Positions 33,701 to 49,235 of a stretch of 64,000 nucleotides of DNA are shown piece by piece. Numbering within the stretch: the stretch's first letter is position 1; every line of letters starts with the position of its first letter. The translations under genes were made by a program, and so were the position numbers. Below the pieces are notes generated by a model that saw only the letters and a list, made by a program, of their open reading frames with translations, made no database searches and was not told the origin of the DNA. This stretch comes from Doryteuthis pealeii (lineage: Eukaryota; Mollusca; Cephalopoda; Myopsida; Loliginidae), in the NCBI GenBank assembly GCA_023376005.1, contig CM042151.1, positions 80,520,199-80,584,198 on the forward strand, given 5' to 3'.

Positions 33701-35279
33701 AGAACCTTTTTCTTTTTTTTAAAATTCTATGAAAAAATCAACTAACATTTTGGTAATTACTTACCTTTTGATGAAATTATGTTTGAAATAGGTTTTCCTA
33801 AAATATATTAGGGGATTTTTTTTTTTTACTAGATATACCCCCCCCCATTTTATTTTATGAAATCTGAAAAAAAAAAATGAATGATAATAAACGATTTTTA
33901 AAGTTTTTCTATAAAGATAGAGTCTGAATAATTATATCAGAAGATTTTTTATAAGTTTCTATACAGGAATTTTTTTAGTAAAAGAACCATGACAACTGAA
34001 TTCTACTAAAAAAAATGTCATAATATTGACATTTTTTCATACTCACCTTCATAAGAAGGCTGTGACTAGCATCCAGTCACCAGACAAAAAAAAAAGACAG
34101 TAACTGAATATACTCTGTAGCAACTGAGAGCACATGGTCAAGTGTTCAGTATATATGGATAAAAATATACACACTAAAACCACCGGCCAATCAAAATCCT
34201 GGAAGACAACTATGCCACATAGTAGAATAGCCCAACTGGTTATTTAAACAACTTACCAAGTCTGAATTCTCAGAAACGGATTCAACTTTTGCAAACACAG
34301 TTGAATACTGATCAGTCTACACAAATCTCTACACCAGAGTTTTTCAACCTTTTCCATCTCACGGCACAGTGAGTTGGGCAATAAATTAGTCGCAGTACAC
34401 TATCAGTAGGAACCTTGGTTGGTTGGTTGGTTGGTTGGTTTCTAGCTGAATGTTCTACCGACTGAGCTAACCCAGCCCTCACCAACTCAGTGTATGAGTA
34501 GCACAGGGATCTGTGCGGTAAAGTAAGGAGCTGATGGTAGGTGTAGCTATACTCAAAAGTGCAAACCATGTACAGTTTTTTCATTGTAAGCTATACTCAA
34601 AATTGCAAAACATGTACAGGTTTTTCATGTAGCTATACCCAAAATTGCAAACCATGTACAGGTTTTCATGTAGCTATTACTCAAAATTGCAAACCATGTA
34701 CAGGTTTTCCTTTAGTCTCAGTAAAATATACAGCAGCAATTTTTGAGCCAATCTCTAGAAAAAAAACCCCTACAATGTTGGCTTAACTTTTTGTAGTGAT
34801 GTATATTGGCATTATTTTCAAATACTATGGTGAGTCAAAAGTTCTGCAATATTTTGGTATGTGCTAGTTTTTGGTACGTATATGACAAAAAACATTTCAT
34901 GCTGTGGTAATATTATTGTAACAAGAATTAAAATAAACTTCAGTTTCCCCAATATTCTATTACCAAGGGTCATGCAATCAAGTCCGACGCAAATGTTCAC
35001 TGGTCTCTTCAGATGTGTGCACCACTCTCCCAACTGCCAAAATCTTCTGTATGCAACAATCTTCCAGTAGTACTACACACGCCTCTGTTCTCGACAGCAA
35101 GATCCAACTACGGTTTTCTTCCCCCTTGTCTGGGAGGGTAGGCCTTAAATAATCAGTTAACTGTTAAACATCCAGGCTACTCCCACCTGCACTGCCCATG
35201 TGGAATTTCTATATTCAACAGTATTTTCTACTACATGTCCTCCTCAGGATGAGGAGGTGGCAAGTTCAACTTCATAAGA

Positions 35280-35595
35280 AGAAGATGAAGAAGAAAGTTT
35301 CAGATAGAAGAAGAAGAAGAAGAAGAAGAAGAAAGAAGAAGAAGAAGTTTCAGATAGAAGGAAGAAGAAGAAGAAGAAGTTTCAGATAGAAAGGAAGAAG
35401 AAGAGAAGAAGAAGAAAAGAAGAAGAAGAAGAAGAAAAAGTTTCAGATAGAAGGAAGAAGAAAAGAAGGAAAAGAAGAAGAAAGAAGAAGAAGAATTTCA
35501 GATAGAAAAGAAAAGAAGAAGAAAAAAGAAAAAGAAAGAGAAGAAGAAGCAAGAAGAAGAAGAAGAAGAAGAAGAAGAAGAAGAAGAAGAGAAAG
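35280..35595 (-). repeat. (GAA)n tract, inverted copy
   Basis: Mirror of 26,060-26,370, with GTTTCAGATAGAAG interruptions at different spacing. Confidence 0.9.
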
Positions 35596-36056
35596 TTTCA
35601 TGTGTTCTCATGCATCTTTATTTAAAAAAAAGAATAAAAAATTAAAAAAATTGCTCACATACATGAAAGAAAAATGATTTTCTTTTTGAAGAGTTACCCT
35701 CAGAACGTTTAAATCATTAACAGGGCTGTTGCCTTCTACAATTAAGAATTACTTTTATATTCTTGTCATTTTCAGTCAATTTAGAAAACGTCCAAAGATT
35801 GTAATGTAGTCCAGCCACCTTGTAGGTTTCCACATTTGATTTGGTGTCAAACACATGGTCAGCTTCTTCAGCTCACAGCCTTGATACACACACATCCATT
35901 CACAATGGTTGCTGAAGTCCAATAACTTTATGCATTATATTTTTTGTAGTTCATGTCTTTTTTCTCCTCCTTTTTCTTTTTTTCCAGATATCATAGTAAT
36001 AAGAAAGTTCAATTTTCGAGAGAACTTTTGCGCTATCTCATTTCTGCCGATACTCC

Positions 36057-36389
36057 TGTTACATAATTATTATATTCTTAATATTTAGTACAGTAGTGTA
36101 GAAATCAAAATGGCTGTTATAAGTTGCAGCCCACGGCATTGAAGGATGAGTGACAAGGCTTGACCTCAGTCCTAACCTTCCGGCAGATACCGTGAGAATC
36201 AGTGGAGAAGACCCTCTTCCAGGTTTGGATTAGAGATGGATTTTAATCAGTCGGTCAGAAACCACGACGGTGGTGAGTCGTGTATTGCACGCTCCAACTC
36301 GATCTGCACAGGTAGTCTGGTGGGGATTTCAAGAATAAAATATGATCTAAGTAAATTGAAGTCTTGTGTTATTGATCTAAAAACTACCA
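36057..36389 (+). mobile_element. LTR of the inverted copy, 333 bp
   Basis: Starts TGTTACATAATTATTATA and ends CTAAAAACTACCA. Same insertion as 25,273-25,605, in reverse orientation. A leader and the three-unit tandem array follow at 36,390-36,760. Confidence 0.55.
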
Positions 36390-38558
36390 ATGACACTGAT
36401 AAAGAGAAATCCCCAATGGAAGACCAGACATGAAGTCCCCAAGAGAAGTCCAGACCCTAGAAGAGATGTTAGAAGAAGATGTAAGATAGAAAAGACACCA
36501 GAAGAAGAAGTAAGTAAAGAAGTAAAGAAGGGTATACAACACTCCTTTGAACTTCCCCAGACCCTAGAAGAGATGTTAGAAGAAAATGTAAAATAGAAAA
36601 GACACCAGAAGAAGAAGTAAGTAAAGAAGTAAGAAGGGTATACAACACTCCTTTGAACTTCCCCAGACCCTAGAAGAGATGTTAGAAGAAGATGTAAGAT
36701 AGAAAAAACACCAGAAGAAGAAGTAAGTAAAGAAGGTATAACAACACTCCTTGATCTTCAGTATCAGAAATCTTTCATGTTCCATAACTGAGCCCATATT
36801 ACATATTACATGTCACATATTAAAAAATATTCTATTTGCCTATGTATGAGGGTAACAGCTGATTTAAAATAGTTTCCAAGTAATGTATGTATTCACCCAA
36901 CCCCTCCAACATAGACAGGATGTGGCACAAAGTCAATTTTTAAGCGGGGGTAAAGCTGGCTTGAATTCAAAAATTTTCCATCTCCTAGACTGGTTGTGTA
37001 ACCAAGGCTAAAGAACACAGTCTCCACCACTATTCAACCATAGCAGTGTGTGTGGGGGGGGGTAGATGAATTCATGCTTTTACCAAGGTCATTAGCGCAA
37101 AGCAAAATGCAAACAGCCTCAACAGGATTTGAACTCGGGTTGCTCATTCCATTTCCCACTATGATAACCATTACACAAGAGCACCTCCCAGTTGGGAATT
37201 AAATTTCTCTAATTAAAAAGCTGATAAGAAATTCAACAAATGGTTGAGTGTAGAGTTATATAAGTTTTATTTTGAGTGTAAAATCAATTAAAAGTAATCA
37301 TTCATATGAATGGGCCAATTTAGCTGAGTCGGTAGAGCACTTGGCTAGGAATTGCAAGGTACCTGGTTCGATACTGGCCCTCGCCAACTCAGTGTATGAG
37401 TAGCACAGAGATCTGTGCGGTAATGTGAGGAGTTGATGGAAGGTGTAGCACCCCATCTCAGATGCAAAAACAATCTTCTTGGTCTAGCACTAGTGAAAAG
37501 GGGATAGATTCCTTCGATGTGAGGCTGATACAGACATTAGGCGCCCTGATGACAACTTTACTTACTTACTTATTTATTCATATAAGAGTTTGTATATATT
37601 TCTCTAAATTTTTTTAGGTGAGGCTTGATTATTTGGATTTATTATAGATCCAGAAATATGAGAAAAATTATCCAAATAATCCAAATAATTCATGTTTGTA
37701 TATATTGTTTAGTATCTGAATTGATTAAAAAGAGAATTGTTGAATTTTTTGTCAGGTCTACTGGTGGAACAGATATAAGGTTGTGAAACCCGAAATCTGT
37801 AAAGATACTGGTGTAACATCACTAATGACCTCTTTTAGTTCATTTTGGCAATGTTTTTACAATAATTTAGTATCTGAAATTTGATTAAAAAGAGAATTGT
37901 TGATTTTTTTGTAAAAATTTATAGATTCAATCAGCATAAATTTGCACCTGTTCTGCTAATATCTGACCAAAAGATGATGCAGCATTTCAATGACCAGAAG
38001 GATCTGATTTCTACCTTGAATGTTTCTATTCTCTGATAGGATCCCACCTGGTGTGGGGAGAATGTTGTTGTAAGACCTGAAATTCCCTGAGGAACCAAGC
38101 ATTAACATCACTGACAGTGCCCTCTAAAATATAGTAAAGTGCATATAGATGTAAAGATTAAATTTTAGTTAAGTATTTCCTTCAAATCTCCTAGTGTATA
38201 CAGTACATGAGCAAGTCATTGTGTGGCTGTTACATATCCCTGGGCCAAATATATAGAATGTATTTGTAAAAACACAGACGAATATGGAAAGAGGAGGCAG
38301 CCTAATAACATTTCAGTGGTGGGAATAGATATGATATTGTGAAACCTGAAATCTGTAAGGATACTGGTGTAATCTCACTCATGACCTTTTTTAGTGATTT
38401 TCGGTGATGTTTTTAGCATCTGAATTTGATTAAAAGAGAATTAAATTTTGTTGTAAAAATTTATACATTCAATTCAGCATACATTTGCACATGTTCTTGC
38501 TAATATCTGACCAAAAGATGATGCAGCCTTTTCAATGACCAGAAGGATCTGATTTCTA

Positions 38559-39116
<558 letters not shown>

Positions 39117-39416
39117 TTTTTTGGAATTCTTAGCTGGTATTATCCATCATTTTCAAATTACTGTATTCTGTATTCGCATAAGCAATTGTGGATATTTTCT
39201 TGCCAACATTACATTTTTAAAATCTTCTTTGTATACACACACACATATATACATTGGGCCGGTTTAACTTGGTAAAGCATTTGACTAGAAATCACAAGGT
39301 TTTCATAGGTGTGGCACTACAGCACAATAAAAACAATCTCACTGGTCTAGAATCCCTCGCTGTCTGTGATGAGGATAACTGGCCACTCCACCCAACTTAT
39401 ATATATATATATATAG

Positions 39417-39447
<31 letters not shown>

Positions 39448-40874
39448 TTATTTTATTTTTTCTTTTGTCTTGGATATTAAAACTATATGTAATGTTGTTT
39501 ATAACTGGTTTCTTGTTTCTATCATTTATTATTGTTTTGTATTCTTGTTTCTCTTCCTTATTTGGTTCTTTTTGTAATCTTTGTTTTTTGGGGAGCTGAG
39601 TGAAAGAGTACCTGTTATGGTAAGATCATGCTCCTCTTAAAGTTCTTTTGTATTCCATTTATAGTAAATAAAAACATTTTTCTTTCTTTCTTTCCTTTTT
39701 CCTACAATCTGTAATTGAAAGAAAAAATACATAATTATAGAATGTAATTCAATAATTTAATTACTGTATATACTCAAGTATCATCCGATATTATCCATTG
39801 ACTTTTGCAGCTGGAAATTGTAAGCATACCAGTTGGCCTAGGCCTAGTCTTTGCCAACTATTTACACCCACAAAGAATTCATAATTTCCATCAACTCAAA
39901 TACACAAGTAAAAAAAGAGACTGAATAGATACTTAAATTTAACTCACATAAAATAGTCTTAAACATTATTTTTATATGTTTTCTCCTTTCAAGGGTTTCT
40001 TTAAAAAATATACACTGATTTGTATATATATGCACACATAAACTTTATATGTACATTTTAATTGTCGAATTTTGTTGAAAACGTGACATTTTTGCTTTAT
40101 TCTGATTGATTTGTAAACATGAACAATGTTTTATGGAGATTTTTCTCTTCTGATAAATTCAATAATCTTAACAAAATCCTTCTTTTTTTTTTTACAATTT
40201 ATAGTGTCATAAATTGTTAACAGACCCTGTAGTCAGTTTGAAATAGTTTCTTGGGAGTTAAAAGTGTAGGTGGGTGAGGAATCTCACACATCATATGATT
40301 AGTTTAGAGATTTAGATACAATTGACTTTTGAGCAGAGAGGATGTGCCTCTCTCTGCTGGGCTTGATATCTCCCAGCACGGAAGAACATGGGCCAAATAA
40401 AAGATTGATCAAGAAATAAAATGTCTTGTAGTTTATTCAATTAATTGCAAGGACTAAAGAGAGTCCAAAAGAAACCCTTAGTAAGAAGAGACAGCAACTA
40501 GATGAAATGTCGCCAAAGAAGAAGAGGAAACAGCCAGACAAGATAGCAAGAAGCAATCTCTGTCACTGTCTCTCTCTCTCTCTCTCTCTCTAATATCTCT
40601 CTCTATCATCAAGGACTCTCTGAATCACTCTCTCGTGTATATACCAATGAGAGTTTATAAACATTGTGACCCCCTATTATAGGCTAACATTTAGGTCTCA
40701 AAAAGTCGGATGATATGCTAGTATTATACAGTAGAGCAATACAAATTTGTAATAATATAAAGTATGAAAAATAACTGGTTCAAAAATAATCAATTTCTAA
40801 GAAATTAATAGATAAATTTATACCAGTGAAAAATTGCAATAAATGAGGAACTAGAAAAAAGCATAGAAACAGGT

Positions 40875-41282
40875 TAATATTAGTACTATTTGGATTATTC
40901 AAACTTTTGTCCTCATCCTTATTGTTATATGTATGACATTTCGGCTGGTGTGTCTTCCGACCTTCTTCAGGTATTTCTTGTCGAACTAGGGAACCTTCTT
41001 GATGTAATTGGGAATCTTCTTGTGATAATCGGGATCCATCACTGAACTTTGAATCCAACCCTTCATTCAATCCACAGGGGTATCCTGTTCTCATTCCACT
41101 AACAATAACTGGGGTACCGGTGTTAAGCTGTGTGATTATGACAAGAAGGTTCCTGAGTTCGAGAAGGTTACCGAGTCTGACAAGAAATACCTGAAGAAGG
41201 CCGGAGGGCACATCAGCTGAAATATTGTACAGATAACAATAAAGGTCAATAGTCCAAATAATCCAAATAATACTAATTATTA
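40875..41282. mobile_element. Terminal-inverted-repeat element, inverted copy
   Basis: Mirror of 20,480-20,861. It is slightly longer because of an extra GGGAATCTTCTTGTGAT-like unit (about 41,008-41,026). Confidence 0.7.
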
Positions 41283-44200
41283 AGCCTCATATAAAAAAAA
41301 AATCTGAGAAACAGTTCAATATATTGTTGAATGCAAGAAGTATAGGAACAATTAAATATGAAAACAACAGTTGAATAAGTCCTCTTATAAAACAGTAGAA
41401 AATAGTAATCTCAATGTAGGGTTTAGTAGAACTCTCCTGTGTCAGAGGAAAGGAAGTTGAATAATTAAGTGAAAAATGGCAATAAATAATAAAGAAAAAT
41501 AATGGCCACTCCACCAACTATATATATATATATATATATATTGTGTGTTGTTTATTTTATTTTTTATTTTTGTCTCAGATATTAAACTATATGTAATGTT
41601 GTTTATAACTGGTTTCTTTTTTCTATAATATTATTGTTTTGTAATTCAAATTAGTCAAAATGAAAAAAAATTAAAGAAAACAGGTAGAAAAAAAAGAAAC
41701 CAACAAATCAATAGATAAATAAAAAAAATGGAAGCAAAAGATGAAGAAGAAAAGAAGAATTAAGTTATTTTAGAAAGGAAGGTTTTTTATGCTTCTTTAT
41801 CTTTCTTTGTTTTCCATTCAGTGAATCCATAATGTGGACAGTTCTAGGCTTGGAATCACATGAAAATACCTGGTCTGCTACTTGAACATATTTAAAATTC
41901 CTTTTGTCCATTCTCTTTATCAGCCATTTGCAATGCAACTTCTGTTCAGCTCCTTTCTTATTCTTGCATACTCATACACATATACCCATGTTGGATATAT
42001 ACACAAATGTTCTTTACTAGAAGAGGGAGAGATAGACACAGTAAGATAGAGGGATGCATAACTTACTTCTTTGGCCATTGCTGATCTTTAGTGGTTTCTA
42101 TTCTTTCTCTCCATGTTGAATTCTATTTCTAGATTCTTGTTGGCTGTTCGTCTTTGATGCATTCCTTCTTCTTGGTCAGTCTTTTGCCAAGACATTCATC
42201 AAACAAGAACACCATCTTATTTCTTAAACTTTTATTTACTTAAACTAAATTCTTCTTCTAACTAAACAACCGCACGTGTGCATAATGAAGTCCTGCTAAG
42301 GCAGACATCTTTTCTACCTGAATTCCAAGCTGGAACTAACGGTTAACTTGGCCCCACATGACTTCACGTATTTCGCGGGCTTTCTGTAATATTCCATGGA
42401 AAGTCCCGCCCATGATATGAAAAGGGGCCATCCCTTCAGAAATACAGGGGTTGGACAATAATCTTTGCATAGATTATGTAACATTATCTAATATGGCGGT
42501 TCTTGAACATAGAAAATGTTCTCAACTTGTAATATTTTTCTAGTGGATTCTATCTATGTGTCCTAGTATTTCTCTTTCACTCTATTACAAAAGCATAGAA
42601 ACAGGTCAATATTATTGGACTTAGGAAGCTTCTCAAACTTGGGGAACCTTCTTGAGGATTTCCATGGAAATTAGAACCTAACCCTTTATTCAATCCTCAG
42701 GGGTGGACTGTTCACATTGCGTTAACCATGACTGGGTACAAGTGTTAACTGTGTTAATTATTTATTCTATGTTACTGTTGCCCTTGACAAGGATTGACCT
42801 GCAGCCTAGAGACAACTGTCACTTAGAACTGTATTAACTAGGTATATCCAATTTGTTGAAAATTACGTGCTTTTTTAAATACAACTTTGAAAATTTTTTA
42901 CAAAAATCAGGGAATTATCCGAATTTAATGAAATTTTCAGTGTTGATTTAGCAATGAATGAAGTTATAATGCCTCAGGTATTTTATTTCAAAACTTTTGA
43001 TTTTTTTCAGTCACTTAACTTGTGACCACCCCTGGTTTTGGGGCGCAAAATACCGGTGTGGTATATATGTGATTGATTACTATTTCTGCATAAATAAAAA
43101 GACAAAAGACTGAGGGTGTGAATAAAAGAAAATTTTTTTTTTAAAGAATCTCCTCAGGTAGTAAATAAGTATTCGAAAATTGGAAAATAAAATGAAATAA
43201 AAACTAAAAAAATAATTTTGGAGATTTTTTTTTTACTCATTTTGATAATTATTTAATTTTTCTATAAAAGAAAAAATATACATCAATATTTGTTCCGTTC
43301 AAAAGGATTTTGGGACCAAGAATATATGGGTGATTGATACTAAAGTAAAGTAGTTATTAAAAAAATTTTTTTTAGAATCTAATAATATGACATTTTTAAA
43401 AATTAAATTTGCTGCTCATATTTCTAAGTGATTTTTATATATTATATTTACATAGCCCGAAAATACTTAATTAAAGTTTTGAAATAAATAAACTGATGCA
43501 TTATAAAATTTATTGATAAATCAATACTGAAATTCATTGAAATCAGATAATTTCCTTGATTTTTGGTAAATTCTTTGGCAATGCGAATGTTACATTTATT
43601 TTTTATACCACTAAAGGGTTAATATTATCTTGAAAATTTTTTTGTCCATTCAAAGAAGAAACATTAAACAAACTTTGCTCATGATTTTTTTAATTTTTTT
43701 TCCAGTTTATTGGAAATTAATCTGAAATTATCAATGAAAAACAAATGTTACATTTGTAGCATAAAATCAATTGAAATTTAACGTAGCCAAAAACAAGTTT
43801 CTGAGTAGAGGATTTTTAAAAAAATTCTATGAAAAATTAAATTTAAATTTTCCTAATTTACTACCTTTGATGAAAATAATGTCTTGAAATGGGTTTTTTT
43901 CTAAAATATATTAGAGGAAATATTTTTTAAAGAGGTCTACCTACCCCCTATTTTATTTTATGAATATAAAAAAATTGAACGACAAAAACGTTTTACTTTT
44001 TTCTATAATCATAAGAAGTCTGGAAATAATTATAGCAGAAAGATTTTTATAAGCCTAATTGCGAGAGTTTTTTTTATTTTCAAAATAACAATGAATATGG
44101 AATTCTGCTAAAAAAAAATCAATTAAAAAAAACTTGACCGTGGAAAAAAAACGGGATCTGTTTTACTGATTTTTCAAGTAATTGTTCCCCAATCGGATAT

Positions 44201-45511
44201 TGTGATTTTGAATTAACTGCTTTTCTTTTGTAGCAACTCTTTATGTTCTTATTTTATTTTTGCGAGATTTTTAAAAGAAAAAGTAAAAAATATTTACATC
44301 ATCTTCCTTCAATATGGGCCTAAACTGATTCCGTTAAATTTCAGTTGATCTAACGAAGCAAAAATGTAAACATGTTTTCGTTCATTAATTTACATTATTT
44401 TTGTAAACTTGAAAATTAAAGAAAAAAATCATCCATGAGATTTTTTTTTATGTTTTTTCGTTCGAATGACATTTTTTTTTTTAAGATAATATCAACTTTA
44501 TGGAAGTTTCGTCGTGTTTAAATATTATGGGGGGTAAAATTTTACGGGGGAAATTGGTGGCGAATTAGTGTTACGGTCATATTTGATCAAAATCGACCGA
44601 AAAAATCGTTTAAATGGTATCAAAATAAATTACATGGGGGTTTAATTAATTATTTTTTTTTTTCTTTTTTTCTTTTTTTTTTTTTTTTTTTTTATTTTTT
44701 TTTTTTTTTTTTTTTTAAACTTTTGATGTCATTATTTTACTACTCGATTTAGCGAAAAATTGGATTTTTAATAATCGATTTAATTAATTTTTTAATTTTG
44801 GGGTATACCAAATTTCCAGTCGTGCAAACAAAAAAAAAATGATACTGTATATTCTTGAACAAACCCGAACGAGACGATGATATTAATTTTGATATTGTGA
44901 TCTTCAATATAGGCACAAGGCAAATAAAAATTACTTGAAGATTTTCAAGCTCGGTCGAGAAAAACAATGGCTCAGAAATATAGGGACAATATAAACAGTT
45001 AATAAATTATATAGTAAAATAAAAACCTCAGCATAAATTATCCCCAAACGTTGTTTTCTTTTTAATAAAAGCCTGTTCAGTAAAAAACAATAGAATTAAA
45101 AACTGTTGTTATCGAAAAGGTAACGAAAATTTTACTTACTTCTTTTGCGTTTTCCTTTTCTATTCCTAGGCATAGAAATTAATATAAAAAGGAAACAAAA
45201 CAAAATATAGCACCAATTTCGAATACAAGATAATTTCTGTGTAAGTATTTTTCATTACACAAAACCAAAAACAAATTTCCAGTTATAATTTCAACAAAGA
45301 TTGGCGAAAAAAACAAACAAAAACCAAGGGGAGATTGTAATTGATAATGATTTTACTTTGAATTTCAAAATTAATTTTTGTTATAGATTTAATTTTACTA
45401 CACTTATTGAAAAGAGGAATCCAGTCCAACCATTATATGGAGTTTGATTGTTAACAGTTATTGGATATATAATAGCGCATTTTTTTCAGTATCTTTCTCC
45501 TCCCCCCCCCC

Positions 45512-45611
45512 NNNNNNNNNNNNNNNNNNNNNNNNNNNNNNNNNNNNNNNNNNNNNNNNNNNNNNNNNNNNNNNNNNNNNNNNNNNNNNNNNNNNNNNNN
45601 NNNNNNNNNNN
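45512..45611. other. Assembly gap of 100 N
   Basis: Exactly 100 unknown bases, preceded by a C homopolymer. It separates inverted copy 2 from direct copy 3. A round 100 is the usual placeholder for unknown gap size. Confidence 0.98.
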
Positions 45612-45794
45612 GATACTCTTTCACTCAGCCCCCCAAAAAACAAAGATTACAAAAGAACAAATAAGGTAAGAGAAACAAGAATTACAAAACAATAAAATGA
45701 TAGAAACAAGAAACAGTTATAAACCACATTACATATAGTTTTTAATATCCAAGACAAAAGAAAATAAAATAACACACACAACACACACATATAT

Positions 45795-45826
<32 letters not shown>

Positions 45827-46105
45827 AGTTGGTGAGTGGCAGTTACATCACTAGACAGACAGCGAGGGAATTCTAGACCAGTGAAATTGTTTTTATGGTG
45901 CTGTAGTGCCACACCTATGAAAACCTTGTGATTTCTAGTCAAATGCTTTACCAGTTTAAACCGGCCCAATGTATATGTGTGTGTGTATACAAAGAAGATT
46001 TAAAAATGTAATGTTGGCAAGAAATTCCACAATTGCTATGCGAATACAGAATACAGTAATTTGAAAATGATGGATAATTTTTATACCAGCTAAGATTCCA
46101 AAAAA

Positions 46106-46628
46106 ATGACTCACAAATGGAATCAAAGGCATTCCTGTGAAATTTGTGGCTCGCAAATTTCAGAAAATCAATTTAAAAAAGACACATGCAACTGCACACA
46201 GGAGTAAAAACCGTATTCCTGTGAAGTTGGTGGTTCTGCATTTTCAAACAGTTCTCACTTAAAAGAACATGTGCGAACACACACAGGAGAAAAGCCATAC
46301 TCTTGTGGATGTTTGTGCATCTGCATTTTCAGCAAAGTCAGATTAAAACGGCATATGCGGTACATACTGGAAGAAACCAATCATTGTCATATTTGTGGAT
46401 CAGCATTTTCAAGAAGCCCTGTTTAACGGAGCACATGCGAACGCACACCGGAGAGAAACCGTATATTTGTAATTTTTGTGATTTGCATTTTCATCACGGT
46501 CAAATTAAGACGACACATGCGTACACACACAGGAGAAAAAACCATATCCTTGCAATGTATTGTGGATCTGTATTTTCAAGAATGCTTATTTAAGAGATCA
46601 CATGAAAAAACATACTTTAAATTTATGA
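46106..46628 (+). pseudogene. 6-finger ZNF copy with frameshifts (direct copy)
   Basis: Direct copy of 22,625-23,155. At least ten single-base indels break the frame within 520 bp (for example ACTCA-CAAAT near the start and GTAAAAACC for GTAAAACC). The open stretch 46,303-46,593 is a patchwork of frames and shows one clean finger, [12 protein letters not shown]. The density of homopolymer indels with few substitutions suggests poor consensus next to the gap. Not counted as a gene. Confidence 0.8.
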
Positions 46629-47091
46629 TACAAAGAAAACATGCAAGATAGAAATCAGATCCTTCTGGTCATTGAAAGGCTGCATCATCTTTTTGGTCAG
46701 ATATTAGCAGAACATGTGCAATTATGCTGAATTGAATCTATAAATTTTTACAAAAAATCAACAAAAATTCTCTTTTTAATCAAATTTCAGATACTAAATT
46801 ATTGTAAAAACATTGCCAAAATGAACTAAAAGAGGTCATTAGTGATGTTACACCAGTATCTTTACAGATTTCGGGTTTCACAACCTTATATCTGTTCCAC
46901 CAGTAGACCTGACAAAAAATTCAACATTCTCTTTTTAATTCAAATTCAGATACTAAACAATATATACAAACAGGGAATTATTTGGATTATTGGATAATTT
47001 TTCTCATATTTCTGGATCTATAATAATCCAAATAATCAAGCCTCACCTAAAAAAAATTTAGAGAAAATATATACAAACTCTTATATGAATA

Positions 47092-47357
47092 AATAAGTAA
47101 GTAAGTAAAAGTTGTCATCAGGGCGGCCTAATGTCTGTATCAGCCTCACATCGAAGGAATCTATCCCCTTTTCACTAGTGCTAGACCAAGAAGATTGTTT
47201 TTTGCATCTGAGATGGGGTGCTACACCTTCCATCAACTCCTCACATTACCGCACAGATCTCTGTGCTACTCATACCTGAGTTGGCGAGGGCCAGTATCGA
47301 ACCAGGTACCTTGCAAATTCCTAGCCAAGTGCTCTACCGACTCAGCTAAATTGGCCC
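47092..47357 (-). repeat. tRNA-derived SINE (type A), copy 3
   Basis: Same insertion as 24,160-24,424. Confidence 0.8.
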
Positions 47358-48072
47358 ATTCATATGAATCGATTACTTTTAATTGATTTTACACTCAAAA
47401 TAAACTTATATAACTCTACACTCAAACCATTTGTTGAATTTTCTTATCAGCATTTTTAATTAGAGAAATTTAATTCCAACTGGGAGGTGCTCTTGTGTAA
47501 ATGGTTATCATATGGGAAATGGAATGAGCAACCCGAGTTCAAATCCTGTCTGAGGCTGTTTGTATTTTGGCTTTGCACTAATGACCTTGGTAAAAGCATG
47601 AATTCATCTCCCCCCCCCTGCTATGGTTGGAATAGTGGTGGAGACTGTGTTCTTTAGCCTTGGTTACACAACCAGTCTAGGAGATGGAAAATTTTGAATT
47701 CAAGCCAGCTTTACCCCGCTTAAAAATTGACTTTGTGCCACATCCTGTCTATGTTTGGAGGGGTTGGGTGAATCAATACATTACTTGGAAACTATTTAAA
47801 TCAGCTGTTACCCTCATACATAGGCAAATAGAAATATTTTTTAATATGTGACATGTAATATGTAATATGGGCTCAGTTATGGAACATGAAAGATTTTGGA
47901 TACTGAAGATCAAAAGGAGTGTTGGTATACCTTCTTTATTCTTTACTTACTTCTCTTCTTCTGGTGTCTTTTCTATCTTACATCTTCTTCTAACATCTCT
48001 TCTAGGGTCTGGACTTCTCTTGGGGACTTCATGTCTGGTCTTCCATTGGGGATTTCTCTTTATCAGTGTCAT

Positions 48073-48405
48073 TGGTAGTTTTTAGATAATAACACAAGAC
48101 TTCAATTTACTTAGATCATATTTTATTCTTGAAATCCCCACCAGACTACCTGCGCAGATCGAGTTGGAGCGTGCAATACACGACTCACCACCGTCGTGGT
48201 TTCTGACCGACTGATTAAAATCCATCTCTAATCCAAACCTGGAAGAGGGTCTTCTCCACTGATTCTCACGGTATCCGCCGGAAGGTTAGGACTGAGGTCA
48301 AGCCTTGTCACTCATCCTTCAATGCCGTGGGCTGCAACTTATAACAGCCATTTTGATTTCTACACTACTGTACATAAATATTAAGAATATAATAATTATG
48401 TAACA
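48073..48405 (-). mobile_element. LTR, copy 3
   Basis: Same 333-bp insertion as 25,273-25,605, with copy-specific substitutions (CTGCGCAGATCG for CTGTGCAGATCG, ATCCGCC for ATCTGCC). Confidence 0.55.
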
Positions 48406-48861
48406 GGAGTATCGGCTAAAAAGGATTGCGCAAAAGTTCTCTCAAAAATTGAACTTTCTTATTACTATGATATCTGGAAAAAAAGAAAAAGGAGGAGAAA
48501 AAAGACATGAACTACAAAAAATATAATGCATAAAGTTATTGGACTTCAGTAACCATTGTGAATGGATGTGTGTATCAAGGCTGTGAGCTGAAGAAGCTGA
48601 CCATGTGTTTGACACCAAATCAAATGTGGAAACCTACAAGGTGGTTGGACTACATTACAATCTTTGGACGTTTTCTAATTGACTGAAAATGACAAGAATA
48701 TAAAAGTAATTCTTAATTGTAGAAGGCAACAGCCCTGTTAATGATTTAAACGTTCTGAGGGTAACTCTTCAAAAAGAAAATCATTTTTCTTTCATGTATG
48801 TGAGCAGTTTTTTTAAATTTTTTATTCTTTTTTTTTAAATAAAGATGCATGAGAACACATG

Positions 48862-48883
48862 AAACTTTCTTCTTCTTCTTCTT

Positions 48884-48914
<31 letters not shown>

Positions 48915-49235
48915 TCCTTCTTCTTCTTCTTATCTGAAACTTTCTTCTTTCTTCTCTTCTTCTTCTTCTTCTTCTTCTTCTTTTCTTCTTCTTCTTCTTC
49001 TTCTTCTCTTCTTCTTCTTCTTCTCTCTTCTTCTCCTTCTTCTTCTTCTTCTTCTTCTTCTTCTTCTTCCTTCTATCTGAAACTTTCTTCTCTTCTTCTT
49101 CTCTTCTTCTTCTTCTTCTCTTCCTTCTATCTGAAACTTTCTTCTTCTTTTTCTTCTTCTTCTTCTTCCTTCTCTGAAACTTTCTTCTTCATCTGAAACT
49201 TCTTCTTCCTCGAACTTCTTCTTCATCTCTTCTTA
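48862..49235 (+). repeat. (TTC)n tract, copy 3
   Basis: Longer and more often interrupted than 26,060-26,370. All homopolymeric Phe/Ser/Leu or Arg/Glu frames here are repeat artefacts. Confidence 0.92.
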